Below, piece after piece: positions 48,140 through 57,179 of a stretch of 64,000 bases of DNA. The stretch is from Sedimentibacter sp. zth1 (lineage in GTDB: Bacteria; Bacillota; Clostridia; Tissierellales; Sedimentibacteraceae). The position numbers were made by a program, and so were the translations under genes. The stretch lies in NCBI RefSeq assembly GCF_017352195.1, contig NZ_CP071445.1:1984001-2048000 (forward strand). The letters run 5' to 3'. The notes below the pieces were generated by a model that ran no database searches, had not been told where the DNA came from, and saw nothing but the letters and a program-made list of their open reading frames with translations. Each line of letters opens with the position of its first letter. Within the stretch, counting starts at the first letter, position 1.

Positions 48140-48977
48140 GCTTACAATTGCAGTGCTGAGTGGAAAAGGCGGTACTGGCAAAACATTTGTATCAGTTAAC
48201 CTAGCAGCAAGTGCTAAAAATGCAACTTATTTAGATTGCGATGTAGAAGAACCTAATGGACATATATTTTTAAAACCAGTAAACATAAAAACAAAGGAAG
48301 TATTTAAAACATTACCTACATTCGATAAAGAAAAATGCATTGGTTGTAGAAAGTGTATTGATTTTTGTAGATTCAATGCTATCGCATTTATAAAAGAAAC
48401 TCCACAAGTTTTTAATGAAATTTGTCACTCATGTGGTGGATGTAAATTTGTATGTCCAGTTGGTGCAATTGGTGAAACTACCAAATGCGTCGGAACTATA
48501 CAATCAGGTACAACGAACGATATAAATGTTGTAACAGGAATGCTTAACCTCGGTGAAGCTTCAGGTGTTAAGGTTATAAGCGAGGTCTTAAAAAACTCAA
48601 GTGATAATAATATCAATATTATAGATTGTCCACCGGGAAGTGCATGTACTGTAATGGAAAGTGTACAAACAGCAGATTATTGTGTTTTAGTAGTTGAACC
48701 AACCATATTTGGTATTCATAATTTTAAAATGGTATACGAACTTGTCACACTTCTTGGTAAACCTTGTGGCGTTGTAATAAACAAATATACTGAGGAAGTA
48801 AATGAGCTAACTAGCTTTTGCAGTGAAAACAATATAGAGATTTTAACAAAAATTCCTTACAACAAAGAAATTGGTCAAATAAATGCTCAAGGAAGCTTGG
48901 CATATGAAAAAGACAAAAATACTAAAAATACTTTTGACAATTTACTTAATAAGGTTATAATGGAGATAAGCAAATGA
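48129..48977 (+). CDS. MinD/Mrp-like ATPase with ferredoxin insert, copy 1
   Basis: A 282-residue P-loop protein of the CbiA/MinD group. The deviant Walker A is LSGKGGTGKTF at about 9-19. Two 4Fe-4S motifs are inserted at about 60-105 (CIGCRKCIDFC and CHSCGGCKFVCP). The switch IIDCPPGSACTV follows. Such COG1149 proteins occur as adjacent pairs and are thought to bind and pass on Fe-S clusters. I place the start at ATG 48129, overlapping the NifX-like gene; longer in-frame starts would lie inside that gene. Confidence 0.88.
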   Translation: MKNKLTIAVLSGKGGTGKTFVSVNLAASAKNATYLDCDVEEPNGHIFLKPVNIKTKEVFKTLPTFDKEKCIGCRKCIDFCRFNAIAFIKETPQVFNEICHSCGGCKFVCPVGAIGETTKCVGTIQSGTTNDINVVTGMLNLGEASGVKVISEVLKNSSDNNINIIDCPPGSACTVMESVQTADYCVLVVEPTIFGIHNFKMVYELVTLLGKPCGVVINKYTEEVNELTSFCSENNIEILTKIPYNKEIGQINAQGSLAYEKDKNTKNTFDNLLNKVIMEISK

Positions 48978-49843
48978 AAAAATTGTTAATTTTAAGTGGA
49001 AAGGGCGGAACTGGTAAAACTACTACCGCTTCAGCATTTATAGAGTTTTCTAAAGCAACAGCATTTGCAGATTGTGATGTTGATGCTCCAAATTTGCATT
49101 TGATATCTAAAATTTCTTCTGATGCTCAATTTTCAGACTTTTATGGAAGTCAAAAAGCTATAATTGACAACGATAAATGTACAAAATGTGGTTTATGTAA
49201 AAGCAATTGTCAATTTGGTGCAATTGAATATGATAACTCGCAATACAAAATAAACGAATTTGCCTGTGAGGGTTGTGGCACTTGTGAATACAATTGTCCA
49301 AGCAAAGCTATAACTATGGTTGATGATGTTGCTGGTAAATTAGCTTTATATAAAGATGATAAAGTATTTTCAACTGCAACTTTAAAAATGGGTAGAGGTA
49401 ATTCTGGATTGCTTGTTACTGACGTGAAATCAGCTTTGTACAACAATACTGATGAAAATGATGAACTTGCAATTATTGATGGCTCTCCAGGTATTGGATG
49501 TCCTGTTATAGCTTCTATAACTGGCGTTAATATGGTTTTAATTATAACTGAGCCCAGTTTATCTGGTATGAGCGATATGAAGCGTATACTTAAGACTATA
49601 CAGATATTTAATATAAAAGCATGTGTATGTATCAACAAATGTGATATTTGTACTGAAATTTCAGATCAAATCGAAAGTTTTTGCAAAGAAAATGATATTT
49701 TTTTAGCTGGAAAAATTCCATATGATGAAAGTGTATCAAAAGCAATCAACAACGGTGATAGTATTGCTAAATACAATTGCCCTGCAAAAGATGCTTTACA
49801 AAACATATATAATAAAATAATAACTATTTTAGAGAAGGAGTAA
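48974..49843 (+). CDS. MinD/Mrp-like ATPase with ferredoxin insert, copy 2
   Basis: A 289-residue paralogue of the preceding protein. Walker A LSGKGGTGKTTT is at about 7-18, the ferredoxin motifs CTKCGLCKSNC and CEGCGTCEYNCP at about 60-110, and the switch IIDGSPGIGCPV near 171. It overlaps copy 1 by four bases, consistent with a heterodimer made in equal amounts. It is followed after four bases by a second NifX-like gene. Confidence 0.88.
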   Translation: MKKLLILSGKGGTGKTTTASAFIEFSKATAFADCDVDAPNLHLISKISSDAQFSDFYGSQKAIIDNDKCTKCGLCKSNCQFGAIEYDNSQYKINEFACEGCGTCEYNCPSKAITMVDDVAGKLALYKDDKVFSTATLKMGRGNSGLLVTDVKSALYNNTDENDELAIIDGSPGIGCPVIASITGVNMVLIITEPSLSGMSDMKRILKTIQIFNIKACVCINKCDICTEISDQIESFCKENDIFLAGKIPYDESVSKAINNGDSIAKYNCPAKDALQNIYNKIITILEKE

Positions 49844-49847
49844 TATT

Positions 49848-50198
49848 ATGACTAACAAATTAAAAATAGCCGTTGCTTGTATGGGAAATACAACAGCACA
49901 ACACTTTGGACACTGTGAAAATTTTAATCTTTATGATGCAGAAGGTGGAAAAATTATATCAGAAAAAAGTGTACCAAACCCAGGACACAAACCAGGATTT
50001 TTACCTAACTACTTACATGATTTAGGAGTTGAGGTTATTATTGCTGGCGGCATGGGTGGTGGCGCTGTAGAAATATTTAACGAACACAATATTGAAGTTA
50101 TAGTTGGAGCTAATGGCAATGCTAAGAGCTGTGTAGAATCATACTTAAGCGGCGACTTGAAATCAACAGGTTCAGTTTGTCATGAACATAACCAATAA
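49848..50198 (+). CDS. NifX/NifB-like domain protein, copy 2
   Basis: A 116-residue protein with LKIAVACMGNTTAQHFGHCENF and IIAGGMGGGAVEIF, typical of the same NifX-like fold as 47774-48139. It has an extra His-rich FGHCENF segment and a C-terminal CHEHN. It closes the five-gene cluster. The His and Cys residues suggest metal or cluster binding. Confidence 0.85.
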   Translation: MTNKLKIAVACMGNTTAQHFGHCENFNLYDAEGGKIISEKSVPNPGHKPGFLPNYLHDLGVEVIIAGGMGGGAVEIFNEHNIEVIVGANGNAKSCVESYLSGDLKSTGSVCHEHNQ

Positions 50199-50231
50199 TT
50201 AATTTATTAAAACTATGAAGAACAATCGAGT

Positions 50232-50263
50232 AGGAGCTAAATAATTAATTTATTTAGCATCCT
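50232..50263 (+). terminator. Stem-loop after the NifX/ATPase cluster
   Basis: A 9-bp stem GCTAAATAA/TTATTTAGC extended by four pairs across one bulge (AGGA with TCCT). It lacks a clear T-run but is the only structure that could end the operon. The rest of the 50199-50470 gap holds two weaker inverted repeats and no gene I can see. Confidence 0.4.
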
Positions 50264-50470
50264 CTCACATTACTGCAAAACTAACAAAAAAAACACCGAA
50301 AATGCCTGCATTAATTAACATTCAAATCTACTATATATTTTCTGAAAATACTTCTAATAACGAAGGATAGTAGTTTTCAGTTGAAATTTAGCGCTTTTTT
50401 TCAGAGCATCTTATATACTCTGATAACTTACCAACCAAGACTAAATATGATTTTTAATTCTAAATAACTA

Positions 50471-51025
50471 TTACTTAATACATTCCTGTTTGAGAATTGA
50501 ATAAATAAGTTGGTCATACATATTTTCATTAATCCAATAATGTTCTCTTAATCTTCCATCTAACTTAAAACCATATTTCTCCAAAAGCCTAATTGAAAAA
50601 TAATTATTTGAAGATGTAGTTGCATACATTTTATTCAAATTCAGTTCATCATCTTTGAAGGATGTTTGAATGAATTTTGATAACATAATACTACCCAACC
50701 CCTGACCTCTATTATTATTGGGTAAATAATAACCAAATTCAGCACTATGATTTCTTATATTTAAATCAAATAACGTTATTTTACCTAATGGTTTATTGCA
50801 ATCTTCTTTTTTTACCAGTACATAGATTATAGATTTTTTTTCAGAAATAGACTTTAATGTTTTACTGGCATACTCTTTAAAAGATTTACACAATTTCAAG
50901 GGACGACAAGTATAGTATTCAAAGTGTTTTTCTTCAAGATTCCAATGAAATATTGTCTTAATATGTTGTTCATTTAATAAAAGCAATTGATAATTATCTT
51001 CAAACTGTTTCAGGTTATTTTCCAC
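50471..51025 (-). CDS. GNAT-family N-acetyltransferase (RimJ/RimL type)
   Basis: A 184-residue acetyltransferase. The acetyl-CoA loop reads NNNRGQGLGSIMLSKF at about 112-127, followed by ATTSSNNYFSIRLLEKYGFK, the motif found at the end of the GNAT fold. The start is GTG 51025 behind GGAGG (51036-51032); the upstream frame to 51115 has no ribosome site. The substrate may be a ribosomal protein N-terminus or a small molecule. It is alone on this strand. Confidence 0.82.
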   Translation of the reverse strand: MENNLKQFEDNYQLLLLNEQHIKTIFHWNLEEKHFEYYTCRPLKLCKSFKEYASKTLKSISEKKSIIYVLVKKEDCNKPLGKITLFDLNIRNHSAEFGYYLPNNNRGQGLGSIMLSKFIQTSFKDDELNLNKMYATTSSNNYFSIRLLEKYGFKLDGRLREHYWINENMYDQLIYSILKQECIK

Positions 51026-51210
51026 AATATGCCTCCATAAAATTTTATAGTTTTCATGATTATTATAATTGTTAATTACACAACAAGAATATATAGTATA
51101 CCACAATAATATCAAAATATATGTACACTATGTTTGTTTATATTTTATTTCCTCTATAACATAGGTGGTAGCGTCAAGTAGGCACTATACTTTTATATAT
51201 GTATCTTAGT

Positions 51211-52143
51211 TTACACTACTAACAATTTATCAAAACCTCTTAAATATAAAATATTTAAAATAGCACCGTTTGATTTCCACCAATTCTTAGTAATTGCCCA
51301 TTCTTGAGGATAGTCTTCCCATTGCCAATTAATATTCCAAGAACCATCATCAAGCTGTGTACTCACTATAAACTCACATTCATATTTCGCAATTTCTTTA
51401 TTATCAGTATAAAAAATACTATTTTTATTATTAAAAAATTGAGATGGTTTACATATATAGCTAGTTCTCCACTCATCCAAATTTCGGGTTATACTTCCTT
51501 TAACTTGTTTTAATAATTGTTTTTTCAAAAGCGAAACATCAAATAAATTGTTTATATTTGCTTCTTCACAATATTCCATTAAGCGAATATAGCATAAAGC
51601 TGTATGCATGCTTTCTAAAACTCCTTGAGATAAATAACTTTCAAATGCTCCTTTAGCAACAGTTGAAGCGACACTGTAAAGTTTACTACTTTCATCTGCA
51701 TATTTAAGTGCAAATCCAGCTAAACACGCTGTTGGATTATAATTAGTCTTGTTACTAGTATCAGCAGAATCATAGTACCACCATGGAGCATGAGGAAACA
51801 TATTATTTGTTGGAACAGTATTTATCCACTTACCATTTTCAAAATCTGCACCACTTCCTAAATAGCGTAATATACCCTGAATTATTGGATGAGATTTATC
51901 ACTAAATCCTATTTCTTTCAATATTTCAGTTGCAACCCAAGTATCAATTGGAGAAGAATTAGGATTCCAAGCATCTGGTTCAATTGCATGACCAAAGCCA
52001 CCATCTTTATTCTGATACACTGACAAAGCGGTTAATATTTCTTCTATACTTCCATTTTCAAAATGATATTTCCATCTTGCTATATCTAGTGGTCTTGCAT
52101 TTTGATAAACAAAAAGTCTTGCTTTATTAAATACATTATTCAT
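51211..52143 (-). CDS. Terpenoid-cyclase/prenyltransferase toroid-like protein
   Basis: A 310-residue soluble protein with alpha-toroid repeats. SVYQNKDGGFGHAIEPDAW near 42-60 and STQLDDGSWNINWQW near 263-277 resemble QW repeats of squalene cyclases and their relatives. No DxDD cyclase motif or CaaX-type zinc site is evident, and the length is half that of squalene-hopene cyclases. Stand-alone proteins of this kind are common in Firmicutes and have no known activity. It is monocistronic. Confidence 0.65.
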   Translation of the reverse strand: MNNVFNKARLFVYQNARPLDIARWKYHFENGSIEEILTALSVYQNKDGGFGHAIEPDAWNPNSSPIDTWVATEILKEIGFSDKSHPIIQGILRYLGSGADFENGKWINTVPTNNMFPHAPWWYYDSADTSNKTNYNPTACLAGFALKYADESSKLYSVASTVAKGAFESYLSQGVLESMHTALCYIRLMEYCEEANINNLFDVSLLKKQLLKQVKGSITRNLDEWRTSYICKPSQFFNNKNSIFYTDNKEIAKYECEFIVSTQLDDGSWNINWQWEDYPQEWAITKNWWKSNGAILNILYLRGFDKLLVV

Positions 52144-52309
52144 ATATTCCTCCTATTAATGTTTAATTATAATTATATATTCAAGTTCTTTACTTTATAC
52201 AAATTCTGCTATAAGCTAAACTTAAATTCATTTTCATTATACTACATCCATATGTTACCACAAAGTAAATTTTTATAAATATATTTTTTTCATTTATATT
52301 GTAATAATA

Positions 52310-52339
52310 AAAAAGCAAAGTCAAATAACCTTGCTTTTT
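52310..52339 (-). terminator. Terminator of the ABC exporter gene
   Basis: AAAAAGCAA and TTGCTTTTT form a 9-bp stem around a 12-base loop, with a T-rich tail on the minus strand. It lies about 80 bases after the ABC gene stop. Confidence 0.75.
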
Positions 52340-52416
52340 CTAAGCTATTTAAATTCATTCTTAGTTATAATTCATTAAGCTTTCAACCATAACAAAAAAT
52401 TTTCACTATGCACTCC

Positions 52417-54162
52417 TTACATAGCACTTTGTTCTAACATATATTTCTCCCAAAGATATGTAAAATACCCTTTATTGTTTATTAAATTATCAAGCTCTCC
52501 ATGCTCTACAATATCACCATTATGAAACACATATATATAGTCAAACAATTTTAATAAATGCAATCTATGAAGAACACTTATAACACATCTATCACTTAAG
52601 CTTTCAAAAACTCTTGTGTAGACTTTTAGCTCTGTTGCGGCATCTAAACTACCTGTTGGTTCATCAAATAAAACTATACTACTATCTTTTACAGAAAAAA
52701 GACCTCTTGCTAATGCTAATCTCTGCTTTTCACCACCAGATAAATTTACTCCATTTTCATTAATTAATGAATTAACACCCTTAGGTAACTTTTCTATAAC
52801 TTCATCAAAAGCTGATTGCCATAAAACCCTTTGTATATCAGCATCAGTTGATTTAATACCCATATTTATATTGTACAATACAGTATTATCAAATATCTCT
52901 GGTTCCTGTGGAATTAAAGTTGTTATATTTGTTAATGATTTTAATTCATATTTGTAATTATCATCAACTATAACATTACAATTTGGAACGTCATATATAC
53001 CTCTTATAATTTTAAGCATTGTACTTTTACCAGAACCACTATCACCAACAAAAGCAATCTTTTTGCCCTTTTCTAAACATATTTGTAAATTATGCAAAAC
53101 AATTTCACTGTTATCATATGAAAAATCAACCGTTCTTATGAGCAATTTATTCCATTTTAGTGGTATTTGTCTAGTTTCCATGTATGCAATATTATTACTA
53201 AGATCAATAATTGATAAAACAGAATCAAAATCATTTCTCCAATGTATAACCTTCTCATAATCTCCAACATAAAATCCAAATGCTTCCATCAACTGAGAAA
53301 GATATTGAAAAATTGCTGTAACTAAACCAAGCATAACAATATTACCATTTTTAGTTTTATCATAAATATAATAAAAAATTAAGCCCACATTTAAAAGCAT
53401 AACTAGCAAAGAATAAACATGACATTTTATCTGTGTAAATTTATTCTCATTTACTAAATGAATAAAATTATCTTTAAATTTGGTTTCTAGGTCATATCCA
53501 ATACATTTACCAAGTCTTAATAAAATAATAGTTGTTATATTGCCAATTCCATCCTGCAAAGTCGCTGAAATTTTATGAAAACCCTCATTAAGCATTCTAT
53601 ATTCTGGTACTGATAAGTTATATATTCGTTTTGTTGAAAAAACTAGTATTAATCCAACAAACACTGCTATAATAGCTACAACTGGTGAAATAAACCACAA
53701 AACAATAATAGAGCCAACAAAATTAACAATAGTCATAATATAATTATACATAGATTGTCCAAAACAATACAAAGCATCAGAAGCTTTGTTAACACGACTT
53801 ACTATATTGCCGGAATGATGTTCATTGTGCCAGCCAAGAGGTAAAGATTGTAATAAATTATAAGTCTTTAATACATATCTTTTTTTTACATCATAAGCAA
53901 CATATAATTCAATAAAACGTGCGCTACGATGAAAAATTTCAAAAACATAAAAACAAGCAACATAAATAAATAACCAAAATACAACTTTTTCCATCATATT
54001 ATTATTTTGATATTGCAATGTATTTATAATCATAGCAAAAACCATAGGTTGTGCTACTGTAGCAACTATTGAAATAATGTGCATAATTGAATACACAAAT
54101 ATCTTCCATTTCTCTTTACCTGAATAGGCAATAAGTTTTTTTAACATATAAATAAAATCCAT
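52417..54162 (-). CDS. ABC exporter, fused membrane and ATPase domains
   Basis: A 581-residue half-transporter that would work as a dimer. Six transmembrane helices (about 15-300) precede a nucleotide-binding domain (about 335-575). That domain has Walker A GDSGSGKST, signature LSGGEKQRLALARGLF, Walker B SIVLFDEPTGSLD and the H-loop VLHRLHLL. Such exporters extrude lipids, peptides or drugs. The start ATG 54162 follows GGAGG; an earlier ATG at 54177 overlaps that site. The gene follows the GyrI-like gene at a distance of about 170 bases and may be independent. Confidence 0.9.
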   Translation of the reverse strand: MDFIYMLKKLIAYSGKEKWKIFVYSIMHIISIVATVAQPMVFAMIINTLQYQNNNMMEKVVFWLFIYVACFYVFEIFHRSARFIELYVAYDVKKRYVLKTYNLLQSLPLGWHNEHHSGNIVSRVNKASDALYCFGQSMYNYIMTIVNFVGSIIVLWFISPVVAIIAVFVGLILVFSTKRIYNLSVPEYRMLNEGFHKISATLQDGIGNITTIILLRLGKCIGYDLETKFKDNFIHLVNENKFTQIKCHVYSLLVMLLNVGLIFYYIYDKTKNGNIVMLGLVTAIFQYLSQLMEAFGFYVGDYEKVIHWRNDFDSVLSIIDLSNNIAYMETRQIPLKWNKLLIRTVDFSYDNSEIVLHNLQICLEKGKKIAFVGDSGSGKSTMLKIIRGIYDVPNCNVIVDDNYKYELKSLTNITTLIPQEPEIFDNTVLYNINMGIKSTDADIQRVLWQSAFDEVIEKLPKGVNSLINENGVNLSGGEKQRLALARGLFSVKDSSIVLFDEPTGSLDAATELKVYTRVFESLSDRCVISVLHRLHLLKLFDYIYVFHNGDIVEHGELDNLINNKGYFTYLWEKYMLEQSAM

Positions 54163-54335
54163 ATTTTTCTCCTCCATATAATGTTATTGTATTTTTTTAT
54201 TATATGAAGGATGGTGACGCTCGAATTCTATTTAAGTATCAATCACGTCATAATTTATTTAACATTTTCATTTAATTTTCTCCTTGTAGTTATTTTCAGT
54301 AATACACATTAAAACACATTTTTAGTTTCATTAAT

Positions 54336-54809
54336 TTATAAACATTTAATTGGAAAGAACAAATATAACTGACCATTTTCCTCTGGACAGTTAAAATCAA
54401 ATACAGCACCCGCTAAATTCAATTTGTTTTCATTCATATATTGCAAAACTCCATTAAATGTTTTATTATAATCCTCTTCAACTTTAGCATACAAATATTC
54501 AAAAGATGGAACAGTCCATTTTACCCAATTTTCAGGAGGTGTTGCGTTATTGTCAGTCTGTACTCCTGCTAAATACAATCCTTCACTAAAATTATTATCC
54601 CACGGTTTAAAAGTTCTTGAAAAATCGCTCATTAATCCCCATATTCCAACAATGTTTCCATTAGCATCTTTCTTTGCTAACGCTTTAACTTCATCGAAAT
54701 GCGAGTTTGCATCAACCCACAAGTTTTCAACAAAATTGTTACCATCATTTGTTGAGCCTTCTTTTCCAATTACCGAAAATGATTGCATAATACATTTTTT
54801 TATTTCCAT
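54336..54809 (-). CDS. GyrI-like/AraC effector-binding domain protein
   Basis: A 157-residue stand-alone effector-binding domain. It contains VIGKEG, GIWGLMSDF, YLAGVQTD and FEYLYAKVE, and ends with LYLFFPIKC, a pattern typical of the SHS2-derived GyrI/Rob C-terminal fold. Such proteins bind hydrophobic compounds and in some cases hydrolyse them. There is no DNA-binding domain. It may buffer or sense drugs exported by the neighbouring ABC transporter, but that is inference. Confidence 0.75.
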   Translation of the reverse strand: MEIKKCIMQSFSVIGKEGSTNDGNNFVENLWVDANSHFDEVKALAKKDANGNIVGIWGLMSDFSRTFKPWDNNFSEGLYLAGVQTDNNATPPENWVKWTVPSFEYLYAKVEEDYNKTFNGVLQYMNENKLNLAGAVFDFNCPEENGQLYLFFPIKCL

Positions 54810-55037
54810 AATTATATCTCCTTAATACATTAATGTAATTCACACGCAAAATACTATTGGTACTATGCTTATAACACAAAATTTTTATTATTAATAACTG
54901 GAATAAATATTGTATCACATCAACGTTTCATAGCACTTGCATACCAATCTTCTAAACACGCTCTGTCATGCTGACAGCCAATATATAATAAAACACTTAA
55001 AGCGAAAAATGGTTCAATATATAAAATGTAAATTAAC

Positions 55038-55574
55038 TTATATATCAAATATTAAATTATTAATATTTGATTTTTCTATGATGATATTTACTGTTTCTTT
55101 TAAATTAAATTTATTTGTATCAATTTTTTCACCGCTAATTTTGCTATCAAACGCTTGAAAACATCTATCGATTTGCTGTTCAGCCCAAGAATTTTCTTCT
55201 TCTCCTCTATTTAGTAACCGTTTTTTTATTATCTCTTTATCAGCATCTAAAATATAGTGATGAATATCTACACCATCATTGATAAGCTTACCTATTATTT
55301 GATTGTAACAGTCTATATTTACAATGGTCATTGGTATAATTATAACTCCATTATAATTGTCGTTCATGTGTTTGATTATTTGATAATTTATATTACGCCA
55401 TATTTCAATGTTTTGAAAATCACCCTTGCGTTTCATTTTGCCAGGGAAATTATCCCATAAAAAATAACCAACTTGTTCAGGGTCATATATATGTGAAAAC
55501 TCAATTTTTTGATGTAATAAATCAGCTATTGTACTTTTCCCACTACCAAAAGCACCATTTAACCATATAATCAT
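55038..55574 (-). CDS. P-loop AAA/TmrB-like kinase-fold protein
   Basis: A 178-residue ATP-binding protein. Walker A is LNGAFGSGKST at about 5-15, followed by HIYDPEQVGYFLWDN, and a C-terminal LID-like KKRLLNRGEEEN segment. This resembles TmrB (tunicamycin resistance) and small phosphotransferases of the shikimate/gluconate kinase fold. A kinase of a small molecule or an antibiotic-binding ATPase are both possible. Downstream (54920-55037) a different frame still reads IGCQHDRACLEDWYASAMKR to a stop, perhaps a relic of another gene. Confidence 0.75.
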   Translation of the reverse strand: MIIWLNGAFGSGKSTIADLLHQKIEFSHIYDPEQVGYFLWDNFPGKMKRKGDFQNIEIWRNINYQIIKHMNDNYNGVIIIPMTIVNIDCYNQIIGKLINDGVDIHHYILDADKEIIKKRLLNRGEEENSWAEQQIDRCFQAFDSKISGEKIDTNKFNLKETVNIIIEKSNINNLIFDI

Positions 55575-55603
55575 TTTGTCACCTCATAAAGAATTAAGAA
55601 TAT

Positions 55604-56464
55604 TTATTTTATGCTTGGGTAAAATGCTTTTTCTGACGTTGTGAAAATATCTATTGAAAGCGGATATTTTATTTGAAAAATAGTTGGTTTATCTGCTCCA
55701 ACTGGAACAAGCATAACCCTTGTACAAACTCTATTACCATTACTATCGCTTTTATAAAATCCAACATCAAAATAATAAAGATATTGATATACCCATTTAT
55801 AATAAGCTTCATCTGTCATGTCACTGTAACTCTTACCTACTCTGATTAAATTTAGATTCTTATCTAAATTTCCTAGTGATAATGCAAACTCAACTCCATT
55901 TAATGGCAAATCACCTTTCATAGGTATAATGCCAAACTGTCCATCAATAAATACCCATTTATCATAATCTTTCAAATATGCTTCTACTACAATATGTCCA
56001 GCGCCATATTCACGAGTTTCAACATCAAAAGTTTTCAATCCAACATTTCTTGTAGGTATACCAAGTGCATTAAGGCAACCATAAACAACAACACTATATT
56101 CAACACATCTATATCGTTTACCTTTTTCAATTACTTGATCTAATATATAAATTGGATCAGATTTTTCTGGCTGATTATTACCATCATGTTCCCATAATTC
56201 TGAAACCCATTTTGTTATAGCCTGAACTTTTTCAAAATCTGTATTACAACCTAAAATAATAGAATCAAGTTTATATTTTGAACGTAACATTACAAGGTAC
56301 TCATCTGAATACGGACACCATTGTACATTTTCCATAATGTTATATTCATCTTGAGTATATCTCATTTCTGTAGAACTTGTACCATTACTACACGAACAGC
56401 AAGTAAAACAAATAGTAATTATCAAAAATATACATAACTTTATAGTTCTTTGCTTATTATTCAT
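55604..56464 (-). CDS. Transglutaminase-like lipoprotein
   Basis: A 286-residue exported protein. The N-terminal hydrophobic stretch ends in CSCS-type cysteines (ITICFTCCSC), so lipid attachment is likely, although several Cys are candidates. The transglutaminase-like core has Cys in KGKRYRCVEYSVVVYG, His in YGAGHIVVEAYL and Asp in KWVFIDGQFG, the full papain-like triad. These proteins are peptidases or crosslinkers of the cell surface. I choose ATG 56464 behind AAGGGG; an in-frame ATG at 56485 overlaps the end of the upstream gene. Unknown substrate. Confidence 0.75.
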   Translation of the reverse strand: MNNKQRTIKLCIFLIITICFTCCSCSNGTSSTEMRYTQDEYNIMENVQWCPYSDEYLVMLRSKYKLDSIILGCNTDFEKVQAITKWVSELWEHDGNNQPEKSDPIYILDQVIEKGKRYRCVEYSVVVYGCLNALGIPTRNVGLKTFDVETREYGAGHIVVEAYLKDYDKWVFIDGQFGIIPMKGDLPLNGVEFALSLGNLDKNLNLIRVGKSYSDMTDEAYYKWVYQYLYYFDVGFYKSDSNGNRVCTRVMLVPVGADKPTIFQIKYPLSIDIFTTSEKAFYPSIK

Positions 56465-56481
56465 ACTCTTTCCCCTTCTAA

Positions 56482-57135
56482 TCATTTTATTAACTCCTTA
56501 TACACTTTTGCCCATGCTATTTGTGTGCTAATTTCTTTGTTAAGGGGTGGCTTTTTTTCAATATTATTCGCTTTAATAAATTTAGATACTTTGTCTATAA
56601 ACTCTTTTGGCTCTTGAATTGCAATATTTTTCATTGATATAAAACCACAGTCATAATATAGACTTGCACGAATATCCTTTATACCCGGTAAACGTGAAAT
56701 GTCAGACAAGCAAACTGCTCTCTCAATTACACATTCTGATACTTCAGTAGCATGTGCAACTAACTTACGCTTTTTAGAAGTATCGCACCTATATATTATA
56801 TCTTTTGTTGATATAATACCATAATCCATTAATTTTGTTATATTATCTACCCCAATTGAAGTATATTCTTTGATTTTCCTAGTCTTATATTTATAGAAAG
56901 ATAAAAATGATGCCAGTAAATCTACAATTGATTTGTCTAGCATTGTATTGCTTACAAGAAGTTCCGAATTGTTAGCATACTGTTCAAAAAAGTTTTCAGA
57001 AGTCAAAATATTAGCCATAATTAAGGCTCTTATTATTTTTTCTTTGTTTTCTATTAATTTAGAAAATCTACTTAACGTTGTATTTTTATTTAATACAATA
57101 GCCAAATTTTCAATATCAATATTATCTAGTTCCAT
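56482..57135 (-). CDS. DUF4332-like helix-hairpin-helix protein
   Basis: A 217-residue soluble, mostly helical protein. The C-terminal part, CLSDISRLPGIKDIRASLYY followed by DCGFISMKNIA, matches the DUF4332 pattern of a helix-hairpin-helix 'L..IpGI....a..L...G' repeat that can bind nucleic acid or mediate protein contacts. The rest is not recognised. Its stop overlaps the extended frame of the transglutaminase-like gene, so the two are co-transcribed. Confidence 0.55.
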   Translation of the reverse strand: MELDNIDIENLAIVLNKNTTLSRFSKLIENKEKIIRALIMANILTSENFFEQYANNSELLVSNTMLDKSIVDLLASFLSFYKYKTRKIKEYTSIGVDNITKLMDYGIISTKDIIYRCDTSKKRKLVAHATEVSECVIERAVCLSDISRLPGIKDIRASLYYDCGFISMKNIAIQEPKEFIDKVSKFIKANNIEKKPPLNKEISTQIAWAKVYKELIK

Positions 57136-57179
57136 ATTCTCCTCTTTTCAAAAGTTAATCACATACTACTTTATTACAC

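Noticed and set aside
49210-49638. 142-codon open frame on the minus strand
   Set aside because: It is a shadow of the second ferredoxin-ATPase gene, whose motifs are clear.
54920-55037. Minus-strand frame ending IGCQHDRACLEDWYASAMKR
   Set aside because: It looks protein-like and may be a gene relic, but it has no start, overlaps the end of the P-loop gene in another frame, and I recognise no family. It is noted only in the neighbour's entry.
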